From: Azolla pinnata
Lineage: Eukaryota; Streptophyta; Polypodiopsida; Salviniales; Salviniaceae
DNA: 40,533 nt
Assembly (NCBI GenBank): GCA_037176905.1
Contig: JBBBWG010026756.1
Span: 102,758-143,290 of the forward strand
Direction of reading: 5' to 3'
The notes under the pieces: generated by a model
The model's database searches: none
Told to the model about the DNA's origin: nothing
The model's input: the letters and a program-made list of their open reading frames with translations, nothing else
Part shown: positions 33,801 through 40,533 of the stretch, piece after piece
Position numbering within the stretch: the first letter of the stretch is position 1
Layout: every line of letters begins with the position of its first letter
Translations under genes and position numbers: made by a program

Positions 33801-36800
33801 TGATTCTCTCCTAGGATATTTCATCATTGTCGACAATCATGAAATTCTGCTTTCTCTCAATTCATAACCTGATGATTGCAATGGCAATGTGGTGGTATCC
33901 AATGGTGCAATGAAACTACCGTGTTTTTCTGATTCTCTCCTCGTACAGTTCGTCATCATAGACATCAGTGAAATTCAGCTTTCTCTCATTTGTTTGTACA
34001 TTCGTTTTTCTCGATATATAACCCAATAATTGCAATGGCAATGTGGTTGTATCCCATTGAAGCGCGGAAACCACTGTGTTTTTCTTTGGGTTTTTCTCAT
34101 AGATCAGCTTGTTTGATTCTCTCCTAGTACATTTTGTCGTCAAAGACAACGGTGAAAGTCCGCTTTATCTCAATTCATAACCATTAGAGCAGGGAAGCTA
34201 CTGCGTTTTTCTTTGGGTTTTTCACGTATGCCGATTTGTTTGGTTCTCTCCTAGTACATTTCTTCATCGTAGACAATAGTGAAATTCAGCTTTCTCTTTT
34301 TTGCTTGCTAGTTTGTTTGTTTGTTTGTTTGTTTTCTCTCAATTCATGACCCAATAATTGCAATGGCAATGTGGTGGTATCCACGAAGCAATGAAGAAAC
34401 CATTGTCTTTCTGCGGGGTAAGCCCACCCAAAATGCTGCTGCGAAGTTATGTAGTTGCCCCAAATGTCTCTCTCTCTATGCGTTGTAAACACCATCAGAC
34501 AAACTTACCTATCCTTTTTCCAATTGAACAACAAATCTATCAAGATGCATCTGAAATTGCTCATAGTGGGGGAGTGCACCGTTCTTTCTTTAATTTCCAA
34601 TCACTATGTCCTAGTATCCTCTTGATTTTGGAAACTGCAAACAGGTAAGCCTACATATAGGAATTTGCTAACCTATTGTTAGGTCTGATGGGATCGATAG
34701 ATGGCAATCTGGTTGATCAGAAGCTTATCCCGCGTGACCCCAGCGTACTTTATAAAGAATGCCTTGCGATTCATCATCATCTGCCAGTTCTTCCCCCGAT
34801 TGTATCTCGTGTTTAAGCTCATTCAGAAGATCGTGAAGTCGACGGGTGTGGTAACGAGAACGGCATGGGCAGGGGCGGTCTACAACTTGGCTCTCTACGT
34901 TCTCGCTAGCCACGTAAGCTCCCCGCCCAGCTCGATTTCTCCTTTTGCACCAAAGCTTCAAAAATCTGATAACATGCATTTATGTATTGAATGTATGTAT
35001 TGTATATAGCTTCAAAAATCTGATAACATGCATTTAGGTATTGGATGTATGTATTGTATATAGCTTCAAAAATCTGATAACATGCATTTATGTATTGGAT
35101 GCATGTATTGTATATAGCTTCAAAAATCTGATAGCATGCATTTATGTATTGAGTTTATGTATTGTATATAGCTTCAAAAATCTGATAACATGCATTTATG
35201 TATTGAAATGTATGTATTGTATATAGCTTCAAAAATCTGATAACATGCATTTATGTATTGAATGTATGCATTGTATATAGCTTCAAAAATCTGATAACAT
35301 GCATTTATGTATTGAATGTATGTATTGTAGATTGATTGAGAACTTGGTTGGTTCTTTCTTCAACTTGATCTATGGCTGGGTAAAAGAGTAAATTTTTGCT
35401 TGTGGTGTCAGTTGATAGGAGCATCTTGGTACTTTCTGGCCATAGAACGCATCGATACATGCTGGCGCCAACAGTGCCGCAAGGAGGGCCCCTCAGTTTG
35501 CAATCTTTCCTACCTCTACTGCAACGGCGACGTGGAGGCGAGACTCAGATGGAGCAACTCGACAAACGCGTTCGCGGCTTGCAAGGACCCCAACCAATTC
35601 AATCTCGGGATCTACCAGAAGATCTCCGACAAGGGCATCGGCTCCACGCAGTTTGTGCAGAAGTATCTGTTTTGCTTGTGGTTTGGCCTTCAGCAGCTGA
35701 GGTATGGATAAGGATCGAAACTGCAGATGTAGATTTCATGTGTCGATGCGATGGAACTTATCGGCATGAAAAAAACCGGATTCATGAGGGCTTTTCGCAT
35801 TGATTTTGGCAGTTCTTTGGGGCAGAATCTCGAGACCAGCTTATTCGTCTGGGAGATACTCTTCTGCATCATCGTCGCGATCATCGGCTTGGTTCTGTTT
35901 GCGCTTCTGATCGGTAACATGCAGGTATGAGGCGATCGCTTAGAAGATGAAGTGCTGGAGAAATCTGAGCAAAATCCTGTCGTCGTCGTGTTCTCATTCT
36001 ATGTACGAATTCGAGGTCCGCTGTCGATTCAGCGTATTTAGATCCTCTGGAAACAGTAGAGTTTCCAGTCTTGTTTGTGACATGACATACATGTGCATGT
36101 GTGTCATGTACATATGATGCCATCGCATACATGCGCGTCCCAAATCATTATGTACATGTGATGCCATTGGCATACAGTTATGTGTGTAGCCGTGTCCGTA
36201 TGATGCCATTATATACATGCAGCCATACACACATGCATGTGACAATGCACAAATGCCCATCATGCACATGCATGTAGCCAGCCATACATGGCCATTACAT
36301 ACATGTAGGCATCCATGTAATATATGCATGTAGCAATGCCCATTTACATACATGTAGCCATAAACCACAGATGCCCATTACATACATGCCAGGCATACAT
36401 GTAGCCTTAAAAAACACATATGCCCTTACCATGCATGCAGGCATACACATAATATGCGCATTGTGCGCATGTATCTATGCTCATAACATACATGCAGGCA
36501 TACACACCACATATGCATTGTGAGCATGTATCTGTGCCCATTGCATACATGTAGCCATAGAACACACATGTAGCCCATTACATGCATGCATGCAGGCATA
36601 CATGTGATATATGCATTGTGAGCATGTATCGATGCGTATCGCGTACAGGTAGCCATAGAACACATAAGCCCATCGCATGCATGCAGGCAGGCATACATGT
36701 AATATATGCATTGTGAGCATGTGTATGTAGCCAATCACATACAGGTATATGTGCCCATCACATACATGTATATAATCGCGCACACATGCAAGTAGCATCA

Positions 36801-36863
36801 CACACACACACACACATATCTATATTTATATCTATATTAGAGATTTATCTATCGAACTGTTAA

Positions 36864-36898
<35 letters not shown>

Positions 36899-39606
36899 GT
36901 ATAGATATATATACATATAGATATACATATACATATAGATATACATATATATATATACATAGAGATATATATATATATATATATGCATGTACTTGAATCA
37001 TCGATGGATCATATTGCACAGGCATACCTTCAATCGCTCGGGGTGCGTGCGGAGAAGTGGAGGGTGAAGCAGAGCGACACGGAGGAGTGGATGCAGCACC
37101 GGCAGCTCCCCGAGAAGCTGCGGCAGCGGGTGCGTGAGTACAACCGTTACAGGTGGATCGCGACGCGCGGCGTTGACGAGGAGTCGCTCCTGAAGAGCCT
37201 GCCCGCCGATCTGCACCGCGACATCAAGCGCCACCTCTGCCTCGAGCTCGTCAAGAAGGTTCGGAAACTCGACTCGGAATCTGCTCTCTGTTTTCCTCCC
37301 TCTTCGCTCGTTCTTTCACGGTTCCGCCCATGGAATCGGAATCGGATCAAAGCGGAAAACCTTTTGAGCGCCCTGACGACGAGAACGAGGCCGATTCTGA
37401 GCCATGGAACCCCAGGTTTACGTCGTTCTGGGTTGGGGTGATTTTCCTTGCCTTGAGTCCAATTGTCTCGGAGTCGACCGAGATGTCGGCGCACATTATG
37501 GTATGTTCCCACGGCGTCTCGATCTAACCTTTTTTATTCTTACAACCGGGATTCTTGCGGAATCGCTAGGTTCCTCTCTGTTCTGTAGCCTCTTTGGGAT
37601 ATAGCCCACTTCTCGAGCGTTTTTTTCTCGACTATGTCTTCTTCGGGTGGATCTAGCCCTGTCATGGTCACGAGTCAAGCAAGATTTGAACCCGCGGCAT
37701 CGTTCGCGGTGTTATGCATGATGTTGGGCATGAGTTTTCTCAAGAGCCTTAGCGTATATGCAAGGCTCCTAGACATGCTTGAATATAGGGGTTCGCCTTG
37801 GGGTCCCAAAATCTAGGTGAACAAACGTTAGTTACGGTACCGAATGCTCAGCTTTATCTATCTCTTGCTTCTCGTTTTATCTCTCAGTACCTTATCTCCT
37901 CAGCCCCTGTCATATAGATGGGTTTTGAACTCACGATCTTGTTTAGAGAGCCAATTATTTTAACCAATTAATCAAACATAAACTCGTGATGTAAATGCCA
38001 GTACATCTCTCTTTCTGATAGTTCAAAAAGTTCCAGAACTTTCTAGAAGCCGTTGCGTGCATCTCCCCCACGCATGCAGGACCCTCTTCTTGCATACAGG
38101 AGTCGAAGAACTGTATAAATACAGGGGTTCACCTTGATCCCGATCAAGGTGAAGAACACCAGTTACGGAATCAATACTGAGCTTCGTCTGTCTTCTTCCC
38201 AGTTATCTTCTTTGCTCGAGCCTAGCTCTGTTCACCTTGCTTGGGGATCCCAATCAAGGTGAGCAGCACCAGTTACGGGATCAATACTGAGCTTCTTCGT
38301 CTATCTTCTTCCCAGCCATCTTCTTTGCTCGAGCCTAGCTCTGTTCACCTTGCTTGGGGATCCCAATCAAGGTGAGCAGCACCAGTTACAGAATCAATAC
38401 TGAGCTTCGTCTGTCTTCTTCCCAGTCATCTTCTTTGCTCGAGCCTAGCTCTGTTCGCCTTGCTTGGGGGATCCCGATCAAGGTGAGCAACACCAGTTAC
38501 GGAATCAATACTGAGCTTCTTCGTCTATCTTCTTCCCAGCCATCTTCTTTGCTCGAGCTCCAGCTCTGTTCACCTTGCTTGGGGATCCCAATCAAGGTGA
38601 GCAGCACCAGTTACGGAATCAATACTGAGCTTCGTCTGTCTTCTTCCCAGTCATCTTCTTTGCTCGAGCCTAGCTCTGTTTCGCCTTGCTTGGGGGGATC
38701 CCGATCAAGGTGAGCAACACCAGTTACGGAATCAATACTGAGCTTCTTCGTCTATCTTCTTCCCAGCCATCTTCTTTGCTCGAGCTCCAGCTCTGTTTAC
38801 TCGTCTGTATCTGTCCGTGACAGCCCCAGCTCTACAGCTCTGTTCTGCTCTCTGCTCTGCTCTCAATGTATCCCCGCCCCAGCCCGCTGTAGCTGTCGCA
38901 TGCGGAACCCCCCTTTTTCCTCGGGAAGGATTGCTTTTAACGAGCGGGAATCGAGCAGGTCCCGCTGTTCAAGGACATGGAGGACGCGCGGGTACTGGAC
39001 GCGGTGTGCGTGCGGCTGAAGCCGGTGCTGCGGACGACGGGGAGCGTGATCGTGCGCGAGGGCGACGCGGTGGGCGAGATGCTCTTCGTCATCCGCGGGC
39101 GGCTCGACAGCGTGACGACCAACGGCGGGCGGACGGGCTTCTTCAACCAGGCCAAGCTCGGGCCGGGGAGCTTCTGCGGCGAGGAGCTGCTGACGTGGGT
39201 TCTGGGCCCCGAGGAGCGCGGCCTGGCGCAGCTGCCCGCGTCCACGCGCACGATCGCGGCCGAGAGCGAGGTCGAGGCCTTCGTGCTCTCTTCCGACGAC
39301 GTCCGCCACGTCGCCCGAAGATTCCAGCGCCTCCACCGCCACGACCTCACGCACAGATTCCGCGTCCACTCCCTGCAGTGGCAGACGTGGGCCGCCTGCG
39401 TCATCCAAGCCGCCTGGAAGCGCTTCCAGGCGCGCCGCTCCCTCGGCCTCGACGCTTCGGCTTCGGCTTCGGCTTCTGCTTTCGCTTTCGCTTCCGCTTC
39501 CGCTTCCGATTCTGCTGGTGCTTCTGTGCCCATCAAGCGGCCCGAGGAGCCCGACTTTGGCGCAGATGCCCCCGCCGAGCCCCTCCCGCCCTTGATCGAC
39601 ATCTGA
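30829..39606 (+). CDS. CNGC: Cyclic-nucleotide-gated channel (CNGC) with CNBD and IQ motif (8 exons)
   Basis: Exons: 30829-30857, 32253-32546, 33301-33529, 34701-34913, 35412-35701, 35813-35924, 37022-37258, 38959-39606. All borders are GT-AG with matching phases, giving 683 residues, a typical CNGC length. The cytosolic N-terminus starts MDRFRRGKIRFKNDLF. S1 is near residues 83-104, S2 115-138 (TDAFYLLHIALQFRTGF), S3 172-184, S4 185-215 (NALRFIIICQFFPRLY), S5 237-265 (LYVLASHLIGASWYFLAIER), the pore carries the plant filter GQN at 355-357, and S6 is 362-389. The C-linker contains YLQSLGVRAEKW and REYNRYRW. The CNBD is about 469-590 (VIVREGDAVGEMLFVIRGRL, LGPGSFCGEELLTW), followed by an IQ motif (ACVIQAAWKRFQARR, 615-629). 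Known for the family: plasma-membrane Ca2+-permeable cation channels, calmodulin-regulated, in immunity, development and heat sensing. The C-terminus carries an Ala-Ser/Ala-Phe repeat from a coding GCTTCG microsatellite. The last two exons are far richer in GC than exons 2-3. Confidence 0.95.
30858..32252 (+). repeat. CNGC intron 1 with TTCC/TTTC/GTAT runs and a ~100-bp triplication
   Basis: After the donor come TTCC and TTTC runs (30870-30945), an ATGCATG patch (31100-31165) and a (TATG)n/(TG)n run (31325-31390). Then three diverged copies of a ~100-bp unit occur at about 31735-31995 (CAATTGTGAACAATAATGCA, TTCTTTCATG, GATGAAGATCT). ATAATGCATTCT recurs near 31766, 31865 and 31962. Confidence 0.8.
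32547..33300 (+). repeat. CNGC intron 2 made of three ~210-235 bp tandem copies
   Basis: Three diverged copies begin near 32560, 32785 and 33000, each with GAGAATGGGAACACT-like start, a TTAGTTATTTCATCAGC or ATCAGGCC stretch, a GTTTGTCTTATGATCAATTA-like stretch and TTTGCCTACTAGGTTGT-like end. They account for most of the 754-bp intron. Confidence 0.75.
33530..34700 (+). repeat. CNGC intron 3 with four ~126-184 bp tandem copies
   Basis: GATTCTCTCCTAGTACATTT followed by GTGAAATTCAGCTTTCTCTC recurs near 33803, 33931, 34115 and 34241. Between the copies lie AATTGCAATGGCAATGTGGT and GTTTTTCTTTGGGTTTTTC words. A (GTTT)n patch lies at 34311-34334. Confidence 0.75.
34955..35331 (+). repeat. 54-bp minisatellite, seven copies, in CNGC intron 4
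   Basis: Unit GCTTCAAAAATCTGATAACA + TGCATTTATGTATTGAATGT + ATGTATTGTATATA starts at 34955, 35009, 35063, 35117, 35171, 35226 and 35280. Periods are 54, 54, 54, 54, 55 and 54, and copies differ by only a few bases, so the array is recent. It starts about 40 bp after the exon 4 donor and fills three quarters of the intron. Confidence 0.95.
36060..36990 (+). repeat. CNGC intron 6: CATACATGTAGCC repeats and TA-rich tail
   Basis: Degenerate array of GCAGGCATACATGTAATATA / TGCATTGTGAGCATGTATC / CATGTAGCCATAGAACACA units (best copies at 36430-36740, about 60-110 bp apart), then (CA)n at 36800-36818, (CT)n at 36863-36880 and (TA)n/ATATACATATAGA to 36985, about 35 bp before the exon 7 acceptor. Confidence 0.8.
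37640..37985 (-). repeat. Possible tRNA-derived SINE remnant(s) in CNGC intron 7
   Basis: On the minus strand 37985-37915 reads TTAATTGGTTAAAATAATTG, CTCTCTAAACAAGATCGTG, AGTTCAAAACCC, which looks like tRNA box A, an anticodon-arm-like region and box B (GAGTTCAAAACCC) at tRNA spacing. A second box-B-like GCGGGTTCAAATC lies at about 37682-37694 on the minus strand. Both are linked to a shared AGCCC(C)TGTCAT word. Structure is too degenerate for a functional tRNA. Confidence 0.35.
38021..38049 (+). promoter_or_regulatory. Heat-shock element in CNGC intron 7
   Basis: TTC 38022, AAA 38027 (imperfect), TTC 38031, GAA 38036, TTC 38041, GAA 38046: four contiguous perfect pentamers plus a slightly offset partial pair. 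It lies 65 bp upstream of the TATA box at 38114-38121, a spacing typical of heat-inducible promoters. Confidence 0.55.
38114..38121 (+). promoter_or_regulatory. TATA box TATAAATA inside CNGC intron 7
   Basis: GTATAAATACAGGGGTTCACC is a strong TATA consensus directly upstream of the palindromic array. A diverged relative (GAATATAGGGGTTCGCC, about 37780) shows that the region is itself a repeat. A transcript from here would read through the array toward exon 8. Confidence 0.4.
38130..38800 (+). repeat. 113-bp palindrome-bearing tandem array, six copies, in CNGC intron 7
   Basis: ACCAGTTAC occurs at 38158, 38268, 38381, 38492, 38606 and 38719 (periods 110-114). Two unit types alternate, one with GAGCAGCACC...CTTCGTCTGTC and one with GAGCAACACC...CTTCTTCGTCTATC, giving a dimeric higher-order repeat. 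Each unit carries an inverted repeat around CACCTTG...GGGGATCCC...CAAGGTG. A diverged copy lies outside the array at about 37797-37915. Confidence 0.9.
39450..39515 (+). repeat. Coding hexanucleotide repeat GCTTCG/GCTTTC in CNGC exon 8
   Basis: Perfect and near-perfect GCTTCG, GCTTTC and GCTTCC units in frame encode an Ala-Ser/Ala-Phe run (about residues 634-652) after the IQ motif. Length polymorphism here would change the protein without frameshift. Confidence 0.85.
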
Positions 39607-39686
39607 CACACATGATGATGCAGATGAGGATGGCGGCGGCGCCGATATGCAGAGGATCTTGTGTCTCCGCCCTTGATCGACATCTA
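39586..39686 (+). repeat. 81-bp-offset duplication of the CNGC stop-codon region
   Basis: CCGCCCTTGATCGACATCT, the last codons of the CNGC, recurs exactly at 39667-39685, followed by AACA instead of GACA. Both copies end in a stop (TGA and TAA). The sequence between is GATG-rich. Confidence 0.85.
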
Positions 39687-39695
39687 ACAATGACG

Positions 39696-39696
39696 C

Positions 39697-39731
<35 letters not shown>

Positions 39732-39787
39732 GGATGAGGATGAGGATGAGGATGAGGATGAGGATGAGGATGAGGATGAGGATGATG

Positions 39788-39819
<32 letters not shown>

Positions 39820-39826
39820 GATGATG

Positions 39827-39865
<39 letters not shown>

Positions 39866-39945
39866 TTGATGATGATGATGATGATGGTGGTGGGGGTGGT
39901 GGTGATGGTGATGATGATGATGGTGGTGGTATCGATGATGGGCAA
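39696..39945 (+). repeat. (GATGAT/GATGAG)n microsatellite in CNGC 3' flank
   Basis: Pure GATGAT blocks interrupted by a GATGAG block (39729-39782) and by GGTGGTGGTG near 39888-39905. It lies 90 bp after the stop, probably in the 3' UTR. Open frames on both strands here (Met, Ser or Ile runs) are artefacts. Confidence 0.95.
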
Positions 39946-40533
39946 AGGATCTTATTTCTCGAAGAGACGATCGTCTCTACATTTGGCAATTCTTGGGCAT
40001 ATCTGCTCCCGTCTGTATAGTCTTGTTTTAGCCTGTTAAAAAACCCGGATGTTCTGGGGAGCCCTCCCAAGATACTGAGGACTCACCGGGGGCCGAAATC
40101 CAACGTGAAGGAACTCTCGTGTCGCTCGCTCGAGCCCACTGTGAAGTACCACGCCACCCTTCCCCTTTTGCCCTGCGAATTTGTTGTATGTGCATATGCT
40201 TCTACTGTTTTGTACATATATATAGAGAGAGATATTCTGATCATGGAGTTTGGAAGGGTAAGCCGCGATTTCTCTTCTCTCTCTCTGCGATGTGGGATTC
40301 TTGTACCCATCGAACATGCGATCAAAATTTCCTAGATCTCCATTCAAATACATGAACAATCTCTTCTTGTAACCAACCAAATACTGAATCCTCTTGTTTC
40401 CTTGCGTTAAATTTGGTGTATCGCTTGTCTTCATCGCTTTGTTGTACGCTTCATACCATATGCTTCGGGGTTATATAATCCCAATAGCTTTCTGAATTGA
40501 TATATAGCTTCAAATCGGAGAGAAGCAATGCTT
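39946..40533. other. Right-end region, no gene recognised
   Basis: Likely end of the CNGC 3' UTR and intergenic DNA. A minus-strand frame at 40036-40434 (132 codons) and a plus-strand frame at 40105-40335 show no recognised motif. AGAGAGAGAT and CTCTCTCTCTCTGCG patches are present at about 40220-40290. Confidence 0.5.

Noticed and set aside
34301-34345. (GTTT)n run considered as a mobile-element poly tail
   Set aside because: It lies within the intron 3 tandem copies and has no flanking target-site duplication, so it is treated as a simple repeat.
38354-38713. 119-codon ORF with repeating GIPIKVSSTSYGINTEL peptide
   Set aside because: It lies entirely within the 113-bp intronic array. The open frame follows from unit lengths near a multiple of three, and no start or expression evidence is visible.
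38863-39945. 360-codon minus-strand frame and 294-codon plus-strand frame over the last CNGC exon
   Set aside because: Shadows of GC-rich CNGC exon 8 extended through the GATG microsatellite. Codon signal and CNBD/IQ homology support only the 38959-39606 plus-strand frame.
39684-40070. Poly-Ser minus-strand and poly-Met plus-strand frames
   Set aside because: Direct translation of the (GATGAT)n microsatellite.
40036-40434. 132-codon minus-strand ORF near the right edge
   Set aside because: No recognisable domain; it could be part of a gene outside the window, but nothing in the sequence supports it.
1-40533. CRISPR arrays, bacterial operons, ribosome binding sites
   Set aside because: The window is clearly eukaryotic with spliced genes. 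Regular repeats such as the 54-bp and 113-bp arrays lack the repeat-spacer structure of a CRISPR array.

Overview
This window is nuclear DNA from a land plant. Six multi-exon genes can be reconstructed by hand from exon translations with GT-AG borders and matching phases. Several are plant-type: a CNGC channel with GQN filter, CNBD and IQ motif; a PYRR riboflavin reductase fused to a NADAR domain; and a membrane-anchored START protein. The species cannot be named. The short PYRR N-terminus and the very repeat-rich introns would fit a bryophyte or lycophyte, but that is a guess.

Layout: (1) 506-3312 (+) UBAC2/rhomboid-like UBA protein. (2) 4351-9538 (-) PYRR, convergent with gene 1. (3) 11884-13687 (+) Yippee-like zinc protein, divergent from PYRR across about 2.3 kb of ATGC-type simple repeat, a decayed repeat field and telomere-like TTTAGGG blocks. 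(4) 15044-17607 (-) START-domain protein, whose 5' side is GAA-rich and contains a 100-N gap. (5) 17608-21582 no recognisable gene, only degenerate tandem repeats. (6) 21583-27367 (-) coiled-coil protein of unknown function with a duplicated exon. (7) 27368-30828 minisatellites, a strong heat-shock-element array that may belong to an LTR remnant, and a 1.3-kb ATGC satellite. (8) 30829-39606 (+) cyclic-nucleotide-gated channel. (9) 39607-40533 3' flank with GATG repeats and no recognised gene.

The genes do not form a pathway. They are an ordinary eukaryotic neighbourhood covering ER protein quality control, riboflavin synthesis, a zinc-binding Yippee fold, lipid binding and a cation channel. 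The unusual part is non-coding. Most long introns contain a private tandem duplication or minisatellite, for example 41 bp in the START gene, and about 100, 210-235, 126-184, 54 and 113 bp in successive CNGC introns. Two perfect heat-shock-element arrays lie upstream of and inside the CNGC gene, and the second is followed by a TATA box and a palindromic 113-bp array carrying splice-site-like signals.

All exon borders were read by eye from the sequence and family conservation. No alignment, splice predictor or database search was run.
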